Both the position numbers and the translations under genes were made by a program. The notes beneath the pieces are model-generated. The model was given only the letters and a program-made list of their open reading frames with translations, searched no databases and was not told the DNA's origin. From Roseicella aerolata (GTDB lineage Bacteria > Pseudomonadota > Alphaproteobacteria > Acetobacterales > Acetobacteraceae): a stretch of 64,000 nt of DNA. The stretch lies in assembly GCF_020523605.1 (NCBI RefSeq), contig NZ_JAJAQI010000034.1, forward strand, positions 1-64,000, in the 5' to 3' direction. Of this stretch, positions 26,536 to 36,388 are shown piece after piece; the stretch's first letter is position 1; the number at the start of each line of letters is the position of its first letter.

Positions 26536-27773
26536 ACGGGTTTCGCCTCGGCCCCGCCGGCCCTCGCCATTGCCGGCGCAGCCCGGGGCTCCGGCATGGC
26601 CAGCCAGAACAGGATCCCACCCAAGGCGGCAATCGCGGCAAGCACGAGGAAGGCGGCGTCATACCCTGCCCACGCCACCAGCCCCCCGCCGAGCGCCATG
26701 CTCGTCATGGCGCCGGTCCCGTGCACCGTGCCCACCACGCCCTGGGCGGCCGCGAAATGGCCGCTGCCGCGCGTCAGGTCGGCGACCACGATCGGGAAGA
26801 GCGCGCCGATCAGCCCCGCACCGACGCCGTCGAGCAACTGCACCCCGATCAGCCAGGCCCGGTCGTCGGAGAGGGTGTAGAGCGTCCCGCGCAGCGCCAG
26901 GGCGGCGAAGGCGGCCAGCAGCAGCGGCTTGCGTCCCCAGGCATCCGCCCGCGCGCCGACCAGCGCCGCCACCGGCACCATCACCGACTGCGCGACGATG
27001 GCGGAGGCCGCCGTCAGGGCGATGCCCTGGCCGAGATCACCCAGCGCGAGCTTCTGCGATACCAGCCCCAGCATGCAGGCATTGGCGAGATGGAACAGCG
27101 CACCGCAGATGGCGAAGACCAGCAGGGGCCGGGATCCCAGCAGCAGGTGCCAGGCCGAGGGGCGCACGCCATGCGCGGCGTCGCCGGGCAGCAGGCCGCG
27201 GGCGACGTCGTGGTCGATCGCACGCGCAGGGACCGCCGCGGCGGCGGCGACGCTGGCCATGGCCGTGAAGCCCATGGACCAGAACAGGACCGCGTTGCCG
27301 AAGAACGGGGCGGTGAGCAGGATCGCCAGGCTGATCGAGCCGTCCCCGAGATGGAACAGTGCCTCGTTCCGCCCGGCCCGCCTGGCGAAGCGGGCCGGCC
27401 CGACCACGCCGAGCGAGATGGCGGCGAGGGTGGGCCCGATGGTGACGCCGGCCAGCGCCCCGACCAGCCCCGCCATTGCCACCGACCAGAAGCGGGGCGC
27501 GAGGGGGATGACGAGGCAGGTCGCAGTCACCACCACGACCGCGCCGGCGATCAGCGCCCGCTTGGCCCGCACCGCGTCCACCAGCGCGCCGAGCGGCGCC
27601 TGCGACACCAGCCCGGCCAGGGCGCCGATCGAGAGCGCCGCGCCGATGCTCGCCGGATCCCAGCCGTGCTCGGCCAGCAGGTAGACACCGAGATAGGCGC
27701 CGAGCCCGTAGCGAGCGTCGGAGACGAAGAAGCTCAGGGCGTCGAGCGCGCGCTCGGCGCCCCGCTGTTGCAT
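26529..27773 (-). CDS. MFS transporter
   Basis: Major facilitator of 414 residues starting at the ATG at 27773; the frame extends upstream to 27929 but that part is not protein-like. About 12 hydrophobic segments are present. A family motif between helices 2 and 3 reads GALVDAVRAKR, and its second-half relative reads GARADAWGRKP. The architecture is that of 12-helix drug/sugar-type exporters. The substrate is unknown. It is transcribed towards the molybdopterin-subunit gene, and its stop codon lies in repeat R2. Confidence 0.87.
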   Translation of the reverse strand: MQQRGAERALDALSFFVSDARYGLGAYLGVYLLAEHGWDPASIGAALSIGALAGLVSQAPLGALVDAVRAKRALIAGAVVVVTATCLVIPLAPRFWSVAMAGLVGALAGVTIGPTLAAISLGVVGPARFARRAGRNEALFHLGDGSISLAILLTAPFFGNAVLFWSMGFTAMASVAAAAAVPARAIDHDVARGLLPGDAAHGVRPSAWHLLLGSRPLLVFAICGALFHLANACMLGLVSQKLALGDLGQGIALTAASAIVAQSVMVPVAALVGARADAWGRKPLLLAAFAALALRGTLYTLSDDRAWLIGVQLLDGVGAGLIGALFPIVVADLTRGSGHFAAAQGVVGTVHGTGAMTSMALGGGLVAWAGYDAAFLVLAAIAALGGILFWLAMPEPRAAPAMARAGGAEAKPVA

Positions 27774-28697
27774 GTGATGGCTCCGGATCAGGGCGGCGCG
27801 GCATCGCCGAGGTAACCGCTGCAGCCCTGCTCCGTTCCAAGATCGGCGGGCTGGGGCATGCGACGCGGGGGGAATGCCATGTCTTCCTGCGCCAGGGCCG
27901 GCGCTGAAGCACCATTGCATCATGGGCAACGGCTGGTGCCGGACCAGCGGGCACCTGAGCCCGGCAGACGGCGACTGCTGCCGGGCCGGCGAGGTCTTCG
28001 GCTACCCCGGAGCAATGCGGGCGCTGCCGGATGCCGGTCCTGCGTACCGAGACCAACCTCGTCGAGGAACCGCGGATTGACGGGGGAGCGCTGGGTGTGG
28101 AAGCAGTGGTCCGGCGGGATGCGCCTGCATCGGGAAGGCGTGCCGCTGCCTGGTGTCAGCTGCTGCGCCCTTACCGGCCATGCCGGCTGGGAGGTTGCGC
28201 CGCGCGAGCGGAACGGCCGTGGCAACCCGCTGGGGCTCTTTGACCGCGATCGCCACAGCCGCGCGGTCGGCCGCGCCTCCAAACGGCTGACCGAGGCCTG
28301 GCCGCCGGTGCGGCCGGCGCAGGGCAGCTGCCTGTGGCCACCCTTGGCGGCGTGGGGCTGGGCTGCCTCCGGCAGCCGGGCAAGGGCGGCAAGCCGAGGC
28401 GGTCATCGCCGTCGCCATCACGAGTTCACGATGACGGACCTCGCACGGGATCGGCGCGATGCCATGCCGTTCCGGTCCATTGCAGCCTGGCCGGAACCCG
28501 GTTCCAGGCGCCCGGGGCAATGTATCCAAGCATTTCAGGGCGCCGGGCCATGCGTGCCGTCCTGGCCGGATGGTGCGTGCGACGGCCGAGACCGCGGCTC
28601 CATCACCGCCGGTGATGCATGGAATTCGGCAGCCGCCCGTTGAACCGGACGCCGCCGAAGGAGCTTCCGTGCCTCACCCCAGGGGCCGGGAACTCGC
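27774..28697. other. Gene-poor gap between divergent genes
   Basis: About 920 bp between the divergent MFS gene and the GH1-like gene. Several open frames cross it on both strands but none shows a family, a good ribosome site or protein-like composition. It may contain decayed genes. I see no repeat of the R1-R4 families in it. Confidence 0.4.
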
Positions 28698-30260
28698 ATG
28701 GCTGATTTGGATGACGGCGCCGGCCTCGACAATCTGTCGGCCGGCGCACAGGAACCGAGCGCGCCCTTTGAGCAGCTTCTCGAACGAAACGTCACGCCGG
28801 CCAATGACGAGATTGCCGCGCCCGGATCACGGGGGGGCTGTTCCGAAGTTGCGTGGCGCTCGCCCCTGGTCGGTGATCTCGCAGCGCTCGGTCCTGTGCC
28901 GGCCAATGACCTCGGCACCCTGGAGCCAGAGGCGCGGCGCAGGGCGCGTGATCTGGAGCTCTGGGGCGGTATCGAGTGCACCGTCCTGCGGGTCGGCGAT
29001 GCCTGGCGCGACCAGCTGCGGGAGGGGGGCCATTACGACCGGCTCGCCGATCTCGACGTGGTGGCCGAGCTTGGCTTCCGCAGGCTGCGCTATCCCGTCC
29101 TCTGGGAGCATGTCGCGCCCGATCATCCGGGCGAATGCGACTGGCGCTGGCATGACGAGCGGCTCGGCCGGCTGTGCGAGCTGGGCGTGACGCCGGTCGC
29201 CGGCCTCGTCCACCACGGCGGCGGCCCGCACTACACCAACCTGCTGGATCCGGAATTCCCGGAGCTGCTGGCGGCACAGGCGGAGCGTACCGCGCGGCGC
29301 TATCCCTGGATCCGGTCCTGGACCCCTGTGAACGAGCCGCTGACCACCGCGCGGTTCTCGGGTCTCTATGGCCATTGGCATCCGCACCGGCGCGACGAGG
29401 CGAGCTTCCTGCGCATCCTGGTGAATGAATGCCGGGCGGTGCTGCTGTCGATGCGCGCCATCCGCCGCGTCATCCCGGATGCGGAGCTGGTGCAGACCGA
29501 GGATCTCGGCCGGACCTTCAGCACGCGGCGCCTGGCCTACCAGGCCGCCTACGAGAACGAGCGGCGCTGGCTCAGCCTCGACCTGCTCTGCGGCCGCGTC
29601 GGGCGCGACCATCCCTGGTGGCCGCGCCTGCGCGCCGCGGGCGTGGCCGAATGGGAACTGGACACCTTCCTCGCTGGCGATCCCGGGCCGATGCTGATCG
29701 GCCTGAACTACTACATCACCAGCGAGCGCTTCCTGGACCACCGGCTGTCCCTCTACCCGCCGCATCTGCATGGCGGCAATGGGCGCGACAGCTATGCCGA
29801 TATCGAGGCCGCGCGCGTGCCGCTGCCAACGCACGAGGCCACCGGCTGGGAACCTCGCCTGCGCGAGGCCTGGGAGCGCTACGGCCCGGTCCCGCTGGCC
29901 GTCACCGAGGCGCATATCGGCTGGTGCCCGGACCATGAGCAGGTCCGCTGGCTGCTGGAGGCGTGGCAGGCCGCGGCCAAGCTGCGGGCAGAGGGTGCCG
30001 ACCTGCGCGCCGTGACGGTCTGGTCGCTGCTCGGCGCGGTGGACTGGAACAGCCTCCTCACGCGCCAGACCGGGCATTACGAACCCGGCGCCTTCGACAT
30101 GCGGCACCCGAGCGGGCGCCCGCATCCGACCCTGATGGCGATGGCCGCGAAGGCGCTCGGCCGGGACGGCCAGTTCGACCATCCCCTGCTGCAGCAGTCC
30201 GGCTGGTGGCGGCGCGATGACCGGTTCCTGGTGCCGCCGAAGCGGGTCAGGGTGGGCTGA
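28698..30260 (+). CDS. Glycoside hydrolase family 1-like protein
   Basis: About 520 residues. The catalytic-domain-like part starts near residue 85 (LELWGGIECTVLRVG); the first 80 residues have no similarity, so the true start may be a later GTG. GH1/clan-A features are present: WTPVNEP near 208-214 (acid/base Glu) and AVTEAH near 400 (nucleophile Glu, where beta-glucosidases have TENG). Also present is LIGLNYYITSERFLDHR, which is common in GH1-like domains found fused or next to RmlD-type reductases. No signal peptide. A cytosolic glycosidase or nucleotide-sugar-associated role is inferred. Confidence 0.75.
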   Translation: MADLDDGAGLDNLSAGAQEPSAPFEQLLERNVTPANDEIAAPGSRGGCSEVAWRSPLVGDLAALGPVPANDLGTLEPEARRRARDLELWGGIECTVLRVGDAWRDQLREGGHYDRLADLDVVAELGFRRLRYPVLWEHVAPDHPGECDWRWHDERLGRLCELGVTPVAGLVHHGGGPHYTNLLDPEFPELLAAQAERTARRYPWIRSWTPVNEPLTTARFSGLYGHWHPHRRDEASFLRILVNECRAVLLSMRAIRRVIPDAELVQTEDLGRTFSTRRLAYQAAYENERRWLSLDLLCGRVGRDHPWWPRLRAAGVAEWELDTFLAGDPGPMLIGLNYYITSERFLDHRLSLYPPHLHGGNGRDSYADIEAARVPLPTHEATGWEPRLREAWERYGPVPLAVTEAHIGWCPDHEQVRWLLEAWQAAAKLRAEGADLRAVTVWSLLGAVDWNSLLTRQTGHYEPGAFDMRHPSGRPHPTLMAMAAKALGRDGQFDHPLLQQSGWWRRDDRFLVPPKRVRVG

Positions 30261-30555
30261 TGTGGGCCCGCGGCATGTTCCCCCGGCCCGATCATGGGCC
30301 TGGGCCGCTGCGCGATCCTGGCGGCCTCCCGGGGCCGCCGGCGAAGGCGCGACCCGGAGGTTGCCGCCGGCCTGGCGCGCGGCCAGGGCTGGTTCGCGGC
30401 GCCGCGGGCGCAGCCGGAACCGTGCAGGCAAGGCGGCATCACCAGCCGGCAGGCCGGGATGCGGCGGTCCCGATGCGCGGCGCGGCGTTGCTCCGGCCGG
30501 CGATGCATGAGGCGCACGGGCCGCCTCGGCTGCCCCTGTCAGGAGGATCCCGACC

Positions 30556-31383
30556 ATGACCGTTCCCGTGATCGAGACCGGGTTGACGCACATGCCGGCC
30601 CTGGGCTTCGGCACCTGGCCGATGCGCGGCGCGGAGTGCCAGGCGGCCGTGGAGTCCGCCCTCGCGCTCGGCTATCGCCACCTGGACACGGCGGAGATGT
30701 ATGGCAATGAGGAGGCCGTCGGCGCCGCCCTGCGCGCCGCCGCCCTGCCCCGGGAGGCGGTCTACCTCACCACCAAGGTCTGGACCGACAAGACGGACGG
30801 CCCACAGATCCGGCGCGCGGCGGAGGACAGCCTGCGCCGCCTCGGCCAGTCCCATGTCGATCTCTACCTGATCCACTGGCCGAGCCCCCGGCTCGATCTG
30901 CTCGACGCTCTGCGCGCCCTGGCGCGGCTTCAGGAGGATGGGCTGGCGTGCGCGGTCGGCCTGGCGAATTTTCCGCCCGGCCTGCTGCGCCGGGCGGCGG
31001 AGGCGGAGATCGTGCCCATCGCCTGCCTGCAGGTGGAGCACCACGTCTTCCTCGGCCAGCAGCGCCTGCTGGAGGCGTGCCGCGCCCGCGGCATCGTGCT
31101 GACCAGCTACACGCCGCTGGCCAAGGGCGAGGTGGCGGACAACCCCACCATCCGCCGCATCGCCGCGAAGCACGGCGCGACGCCGGGGCAGGTGGCGCTG
31201 GCCTGGCTGCTGGCCATGCCGGGTGTCGCGGCGATCCCGAAGGCCGTCTCGCCGGCGCGGCAGCGGGAAAACCTGCAGGCCGCGGCGCTGCGGCTGGACG
31301 CCGGCGATATCGAGGCGATCGCCGCCCTGCCGAAGAACCGGCGCCTGGTTGACCCGGACATCGCGCCCGACTGGGAGGCCTGA
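30556..31383 (+). CDS. Aldo/keto reductase
   Basis: NADPH-dependent carbonyl reductase, 275 residues, (beta/alpha)8 fold. The complete catalytic tetrad is visible: D44 and Y49 in LDTAEMYGNE, K74 in TTKVW, H107 in LIHWPSP. The C-terminal IPKAVSPARQRENL binds the cofactor phosphate. AGGAGG lies eight bases before the ATG. It follows the GH1-like gene on the same strand with a 295-bp gap, so co-transcription is uncertain. Its stop codon TGA is also the first part of repeat R2 copy b. Confidence 0.92.
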   Translation: MTVPVIETGLTHMPALGFGTWPMRGAECQAAVESALALGYRHLDTAEMYGNEEAVGAALRAAALPREAVYLTTKVWTDKTDGPQIRRAAEDSLRRLGQSHVDLYLIHWPSPRLDLLDALRALARLQEDGLACAVGLANFPPGLLRRAAEAEIVPIACLQVEHHVFLGQQRLLEACRARGIVLTSYTPLAKGEVADNPTIRRIAAKHGATPGQVALAWLLAMPGVAAIPKAVSPARQRENLQAAALRLDAGDIEAIAALPKNRRLVDPDIAPDWEA

Positions 31384-31518
31384 TACTCGCCGTGGCAAGT
31401 CCTGGCTTTCCCCGGCGCATCTCACGCGCCGGGTTGGCGTGGCGGCTGCGCGCCCAACAAGAGAGTCATTGCGGCCGCACCACCGCCGGCCATGGGCCAG
31501 GACTCCGTGCAACCGGTA
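31380..31518 (+). repeat. Interspersed repeat R2, copy b, at a convergent junction
   Basis: Forward copy: GCCTGATACTCGCCGTGGC, AAGTCCTGGCTTTCC, GGGTTGGCGTGGCGGC, GCGCGCCCAACAAG, GAGTCATTGCGGCC, and CCGCCGGCCATGGGCCAGG. Its TGA ends the aldo/keto reductase gene; the GH1-like gene on the other strand ends 40 bp beyond it. Confidence 0.85.
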
Positions 31519-31556
31519 TGACCGGCTGACCGGGCGCGGGATGCAACGGCGCCGTC

Positions 31557-32933
31557 CTATTCCTGCAGCCGCTCCGGGCCGGCGGGCTTCGGGCCGGGTG
31601 GAGCAGGTGCCGTGCCGAGCCGCGATCCGCCAGGAACCGGCAACCCACCTTCACCCGCCTCCGCCCCGAACTCGGACGCGAACAGGCGCTGCTGCCATCG
31701 GAGTTCGGCCGCCAGGGGCTCATGCACCGGACGGTGGCCGTTCTGCAGTGGCTCCATCTCGAACAGGCCATTGGCGCAGTAGCGGTCATCGTCCCAGCCG
31801 GGATGGCTGAGGACCGGATAAAGGCAAACGCCCTCGACCGGAACGCCGCGCCGCAGCGCCTCGCGCACCTCCCCGCCGATATGGCGCAGCCAGGCGGCGC
31901 GCAGGTCCCCCTCGATGCTTGTCTCGGACAGGAAGAGGGGGCGGCCGTAGCGCTCATGCACGGCCGCCAGCAGCGCATGCAACGGGCGCGTGCGCGGATC
32001 GAAGGGCGATAGCGGCTCGCCCTCGCACAGCCAGTGTCCTTCCGGCAGCCATTCCCCCGTGCAACTCCACTGGTTGTTCCAGTAGTAGTTCACGCCCACC
32101 ACGTCGAACACCTCCGGCCCGCCGCCGAGTTCCGGTTCCACCCGTCCGGCAAGCATGTCCCAGGCCTGGAACTGCGCGCCGTTGTAGTAGGCCATGGCAA
32201 GCGCCGCGTCCGCATGCCGGTGCGGTACGACATGGATGACCGGCTCGACTGCCAGGATCCGGGCACCGGGCGCCGCCTGCCGCAGCGCCCGGGCCGCGGC
32301 CGCCGCAGCCCGCACGAGCTGGCGCTTGAGCTCGAGCCCGCGTCCGCGTGTGCCGGGGTTCATCCGTGCCATGTCGCCGCCGGCCCAGGCAAGGAACGAG
32401 ATCTCATTCACCGGGCAGACCATGGGCGGCCGGCCGGTCTCCTCGAGGTGCAGGCGGGCGAAGGCCGCCGCATAATGCGCCAGGCGGTCCACGAAACCGG
32501 CCGAGAACACGTCCAGCCCGTCCGGCCAGCCATAGTGGCACAGATCCCAGGACACCTGCACGCCCGCCGCCTCCGCCGCGCGGAGCAGCGGCAGCACGGC
32601 CGACCAGTCGTACCGCCCCGGCGCACCCGCCTCGACGAGGTGCCACCGCACGCCGTCGCGGGCGGCCGTGATGCCGTGCTCGGCAAGTTGCCGGTAATCG
32701 GAGGCGGCCAGCCGGTCATGTCGGGTGGCGGCAATCAGGTCGAGACGCCGCCCATCCGCGCGGCGCTGGGTCGAGCACTCGAAGCCGCCGAGGAAGAAGC
32801 TCCGGAACAGGCCCGGTCGGAAGGCCGCGCGGGGCTCCGGCGGCATGGCAAGGGCGGGCGGCGCAGGAAGCGCTGCCGGCACCGTGCCCGCCGCCATCGC
32901 GGCCAGCAGCCCCCGGCGGAGGATCGGGGTCAA
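31557..32933 (-). CDS. Exported GH1/clan GH-A-like glycosidase
   Basis: About 458 residues if translation starts at the TTG at 32933. The frame stays open to 33089, but the extra N-terminus is not protein-like. From 32933 the protein begins LTPILRRGLLAAMAAG and continues through an Ala/Pro-rich hydrophobic stretch to ALA, consistent with a Sec- or Tat-type signal. The (beta/alpha)8 catalytic domain has CPVNEISF near 172-179 (acid/base Glu) and FLSETSIEG near 333-341 (nucleophile Glu), plus DVVGVNYYWNNQW. It faces the aldo/keto reductase gene. The proline-rich last 30 residues look disordered. Substrate unknown. Confidence 0.75.
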   Translation of the reverse strand: MTPILRRGLLAAMAAGTVPAALPAPPALAMPPEPRAAFRPGLFRSFFLGGFECSTQRRADGRRLDLIAATRHDRLAASDYRQLAEHGITAARDGVRWHLVEAGAPGRYDWSAVLPLLRAAEAAGVQVSWDLCHYGWPDGLDVFSAGFVDRLAHYAAAFARLHLEETGRPPMVCPVNEISFLAWAGGDMARMNPGTRGRGLELKRQLVRAAAAAARALRQAAPGARILAVEPVIHVVPHRHADAALAMAYYNGAQFQAWDMLAGRVEPELGGGPEVFDVVGVNYYWNNQWSCTGEWLPEGHWLCEGEPLSPFDPRTRPLHALLAAVHERYGRPLFLSETSIEGDLRAAWLRHIGGEVREALRRGVPVEGVCLYPVLSHPGWDDDRYCANGLFEMEPLQNGHRPVHEPLAAELRWQQRLFASEFGAEAGEGGLPVPGGSRLGTAPAPPGPKPAGPERLQE

Positions 32934-33201
32934 GCCGGGGACGCGCTGCGGCGGGCGTGGTGCGCCGCTGCGCCTCGGCCGCAGGGCGGGCTGACGCCCT
33001 GTCCGGTCCCGGAGGGGTCGATGACACGGCCATGCGGCCCGTCGAAGCCGATCACCACGAGGTCTGCCGTTGGATGCGTTCCTGCCCATGCGCCCCAGGG
33101 CGCTGTTGTCGGTCAGCTACGCGCCCCGGCGCCGCGGGTTCGTTCCGGGTCCGGTATCCGGGTCGGGTGGCGCCACCCTGTCAGCCGCGCGACGCGCCGG
33201 A

Positions 33202-34200
33202 CTATCGGGCCGCCTTGAGCCTTTCCGGTTCCGGGCTGATCGGGGCGACCTGCCGGCTGCCCTCGAGCCCAGCCCAGGCGCGGGTGAACTCGGCGCCGAG
33301 CAGGAAGATCTGGGCGGAGTAGTAGACCCAGAGCAGCACGACCACGAGCGCGCCCGTGGCGCCATAGCGCGCCGCCACGCCGCTGCCGCCGATGTACCAG
33401 CCGATCAGGCCCTTGCCGAGGGTGAACAGGAGGGCGGTGCCCAGCGCGCCCACGGCCACGTCGCGCCACTCCAGCCGGCGGTCGGGCAGGATCTTGTAGA
33501 TGGCGGCGAAGAGGGCGGCCGTGAGCGCGAAGGAGACGGCAAAGTTCAGCACCCGCAGCACCGCTGCGAGGTCCGGCAGGTAGCCGCGCGCCCAGGTCTC
33601 GAGCGCCGCCAGCGCGGCGCTGGCCAGGAGCGAGATCAGCAGCAGGAAGCCGGTGGTTGCGACCAGGCCGATGCTGAGAAGCCTGGCCTTGACGAGGTAG
33701 GAGACGGTGAGAGCTTTCGGCACCGCCTTCCAGACCACGTTGAGGGCGGACTGGATCTCGGCGAAGACGCCGCTCGCGGTCACCAGCAGGATCACGGCAC
33801 CCACGATGGCGGGAAAGCCGCTACCCCCGCCATCGCCGCCCTCCCAGCCGGCGCCACGGACCATGGCCTGTACGGCCTGGGCGCCTTCGCGCCCAACCAG
33901 GGCGCGCAGCTGCTCCGCCAGCGCCCCCTGGACGGCCTCCTCGCCGAAAGCCAGCCCGGCGATCGCGACGGCCACGAACAGCAGGGGCGCGAGGGAGAAC
34001 ATGGTGTAGCAGGCAATCGCGGCGCCGCGGGTCATTGCCTCGTCCTCGACGAAGCCTGCACCCGTGTCCCTGATCAGCGCCCAGGCCCTGCGCAGCCGCA
34101 TCCGCTCCACCCACCCATCTTCGCCCGATCCCGCTCCGGAGCCGTTCGCCGGGTTCCTGGCGGCCTCACTTTGCTCACCACGGGGCGCCGGCGCATCCAT
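33202..34200 (-). CDS. YihY/BrkB family membrane protein
   Basis: Inner-membrane protein of 332 residues with six hydrophobic segments. It carries the family stretches AMTRGAAIACYTMFSLAPLL near 45-65, ASGVFAEIQSALNVVWK near 140, and ALLFTLGKGLIGWYIG followed by GATGALVVVLLWVYYSAQ near 265-300. YihY proteins are conserved but of unclear function; older annotation as ribonuclease BN is not supported. The N-terminal 30 residues before RLRRAWALIRD may not be native. Confidence 0.88.
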   Translation of the reverse strand: MDAPAPRGEQSEAARNPANGSGAGSGEDGWVERMRLRRAWALIRDTGAGFVEDEAMTRGAAIACYTMFSLAPLLFVAVAIAGLAFGEEAVQGALAEQLRALVGREGAQAVQAMVRGAGWEGGDGGGSGFPAIVGAVILLVTASGVFAEIQSALNVVWKAVPKALTVSYLVKARLLSIGLVATTGFLLLISLLASAALAALETWARGYLPDLAAVLRVLNFAVSFALTAALFAAIYKILPDRRLEWRDVAVGALGTALLFTLGKGLIGWYIGGSGVAARYGATGALVVVLLWVYYSAQIFLLGAEFTRAWAGLEGSRQVAPISPEPERLKAAR

Positions 34201-34714
34201 CTGGTCGCCAAACCTGGTCTGCGCCGCCGGATGTGAGCGGATGCAGGCGCAAGGCGCAGCACGGCCTCAGCCGTCCAGGGGCCTGGACAGGATGGTGGGC
34301 TCGCGGCAGCGCCATGGGGAAGACCACAGCCGCCGCCTGCATCGGCGCAGCCGTTCGGAGGCCTGATATGCGCCGCGGAAAATCCTGACTTTCCATAGCG
34401 CATATCGCGCGCAGGGTTGGCGTGGCGGCGGCGCGCCCAACAAGGGAGTCATGCCGGCCGGACCACCGCCGGCCATGGGCCAGGACTCCGTGCGGTCGGT
34501 ATGCGATGGACTTCGAACCGCGGGCCGTCTCCGAGGCCGCGGTCGAGCGGCAGGTCGTTGCCGCGATCGGGATCCGCCGCTTCGCGCTTGCCGCGAGTGT
34601 CTTCCCAGGACGGCTCCGCGCCATCCCATGGCGAAGGAGGCCGCCTTCGCCGGAGCGGGGAGGGGGACTCCACCATCCTCCTCGCCGCCCGGGCGGGGCC
34701 CCGGCGCCCCTCCG
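34201..34714. other. Gap holding repeat R2 copy c
   Basis: Between the YihY and LOG genes, both on the minus strand. Repeat R2 occupies 34365-34500. The remaining 350 bp show no supportable gene. Confidence 0.45.
34365..34500 (+). repeat. Interspersed repeat R2, copy c
   Basis: Forward copy: GGCCTGATATGCGCCGCGG, AAAATCCTGACTTTCC, GCGCATATCGCGCGCAGGG, TTGGCGTGGCGGCGGCGCG, GGGAGTCATGCCGGCC, GGCCATGGGCCAGGACTCC. The outer stem here is GATATGCGC / GCGCATATC. Relative to copy a this changes a C:G pair to T:A on both arms, a compensatory change that supports a selected hairpin. No adjacent gene uses its TGA. Confidence 0.85.
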
Positions 34715-35497
34715 CTACGCCTCCGGCGCATGCGCCTTCAGCCCGTGCGCCAGCAGCCATTCCCAGCCCTCCTCCGGCTCGTCCACCAGGCCGAAGAGGG
34801 AGAGGTCATGCGCGTCCACCAGGCCGTGACGGGCCAGCGCCTCGAAATTCACCACCTCCCGCCAATAGTCCCGGCCGAAGAGCACCACGGCGACGGGCGG
34901 CGCCTTGCGCGTCTGCAGCAGGGTCAGGACCTCGAACAATTCGTCGAAGGTGCCGAAGCCGCCGGGGAAGACCGCCAGCGCATTGGCCCGCATCGCCAGG
35001 TGCATCTTGCGCATGGCGAAATAGTGGAAGCGGAAGGTCAGGTCCGGCGTGGACCAGGGATTCGGCTCCTGCTCATGCGGCAGGGAGATGTTGAAACCGA
35101 TCGAGGGGGCGCCGGCATCCGCCGCGCCGCGGTTGGCCGCTGCCATGATGCCGGGGCCGCCGCCAGTGGCGATGACATTGTCCCTGAGGCCGCCCTCCTG
35201 CACCCCCAGCGCGCCGCCGCGCAGCGAGACGAGGCGGGCGAATTCCCGCGCCCTGGCATACCAGGGCGCCAGATGGGCGCGCGGCGTGCCGGGCACCGCC
35301 TCCTCCGGCGCGGGAATGCGGGCACTGCCGAAGACCACGATGGTGGAGCGCACGCCCCAGTCCCGCAGGGCGATCTCGGCCTTCTCGTATTCCATGGCGA
35401 AGCGGAGCGCCCGCACCTCGTCGCGCAACAGGAAGTCCGGGTCCTCGACCGCCAGCCGGTAGCTGGGGGATGCCTTCTGCTCCGCGTTGCTTGCCAT
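34715..35497 (-). CDS. LOG family (TIGR00730-like) protein
   Basis: Rossmann-fold protein of 260 residues related to cytokinin-activating LOG enzymes, which cleave nucleoside 5'-monophosphates to base and ribose phosphate. The start is the ATG at 35497 with AGGAAAGGGA upstream; the frame continues to 35653 but without similarity. Motifs: VVFGSARIP, ATGGGPGIMAAANRGA, and the catalytic PGGFGTFDELFEVL. The longer form with the N-terminal extension (about 40 residues before VVFGSAR) matches a proteobacterial subfamily of unknown physiological role. Confidence 0.9.
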   Translation of the reverse strand: MASNAEQKASPSYRLAVEDPDFLLRDEVRALRFAMEYEKAEIALRDWGVRSTIVVFGSARIPAPEEAVPGTPRAHLAPWYARAREFARLVSLRGGALGVQEGGLRDNVIATGGGPGIMAAANRGAADAGAPSIGFNISLPHEQEPNPWSTPDLTFRFHYFAMRKMHLAMRANALAVFPGGFGTFDELFEVLTLLQTRKAPPVAVVLFGRDYWREVVNFEALARHGLVDAHDLSLFGLVDEPEEGWEWLLAHGLKAHAPEA

Positions 35498-35788
35498 GCC
35501 GTTGTCCCTTTCCTGCGGCCTCTGTAGCACCCCGCAGGGCCGCGCGTTCCGCCTTCCCCGTCCCCTGCCGCCGGAGAATTCCGGGCAGCGCCGGCGCGAA
35601 TCCCGGGGCATGAGGCTCCGCGCCGGATCGTCCGGGCATCGGACGCCCGGCATCGGCGCATGGCGAACGGGGTCCGCAGGTCCTGCGCATCAACCGCTCG
35701 GTCCCCCGCCCGGAGTTCAGACCGCGCGGGTCGTGGTAAGGTCTGTCATCTCGGGCACGTTACCGGCCAGGGGCCGAGGAGACCTAGC

Positions 35789-36388
35789 ATGACCAATGAC
35801 GCCGCGACCCTTGATGATACCGCGCGCGACCTGCTCTTCCGCGCCGCGCGCACCCATTATGCCTGGCAGGACCGCCCGGTGCCGGACACCAGGCTGCAGG
35901 AACTCTACGACCTGCTGAAATGGGCGCCGACCAGCGCCAACAGCTCGCCCGGCCGCTTCGTCTTCATCCGCACGAAGGAAGGGAAGGAGAAGCTCCGCCC
36001 CGCCCTCTCGGCCGGCAATGTCGAGAAGACGATGAGCGCGCCGGTCACCGTCATCGTCGCGCATGACAGCCGCTTCTACGATGAGCTGCCGAAGCTCTTC
36101 CCGCATGCCGATGCGAAGTCATGGTTCGCCGACAACTGGTCGCTGGCCGACCAGACGGCGACGCGCAACGGCACGCTGCAGGGGGCCTATCTGATCCTGG
36201 CGGCGCGCGCGGTCGGGCTGGATGCCGGGCCGATGAGCGGCTTCGACAATTGGAAGGTGGACGAGGCCTTCCTCTCCGGCACCAATTGGCGGTCCAACTT
36301 CCTGGTCAATCTCGGCTATGGCGACCCGGCCGGGCTGCATCCGCGCCTGCCGCGGCTCTCCTTCGACGAGGCCTGCCGGCTGGAGTAG
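35789..36388 (+). CDS. rutE: Nitroreductase-family malonic semialdehyde reductase (RutE-like)
   Basis: FMN-dependent reductase, 199 residues, the length of RutE/HadB-type members. It carries [15 protein letters not shown] near 49-63, the [15 protein letters not shown] region, [31 protein letters not shown], and FLVNLGYGD. In the Rut uracil pathway this enzyme reduces malonic semialdehyde to 3-hydroxypropionate. No other rut gene is nearby, so the role here is assigned by family only. The ATG at 35789 follows GAGGAGACC. Confidence 0.85.
   Translation: MTNDAATLDDTARDLLFRAARTHYAWQDRPVPDTRLQELYDLLKWAPTSANSSPGRFVFIRTKEGKEKLRPALSAGNVEKTMSAPVTVIVAHDSRFYDELPKLFPHADAKSWFADNWSLADQTATRNGTLQGAYLILAARAVGLDAGPMSGFDNWKVDEAFLSGTNWRSNFLVNLGYGDPAGLHPRLPRLSFDEACRLE

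Noticed and set aside
27858-28643. A 261-codon plus-strand frame before the GH1-like gene
   Set aside because: No ribosome site, no domain, and Arg/Pro/Gly-rich composition typical of non-coding GC-rich DNA.
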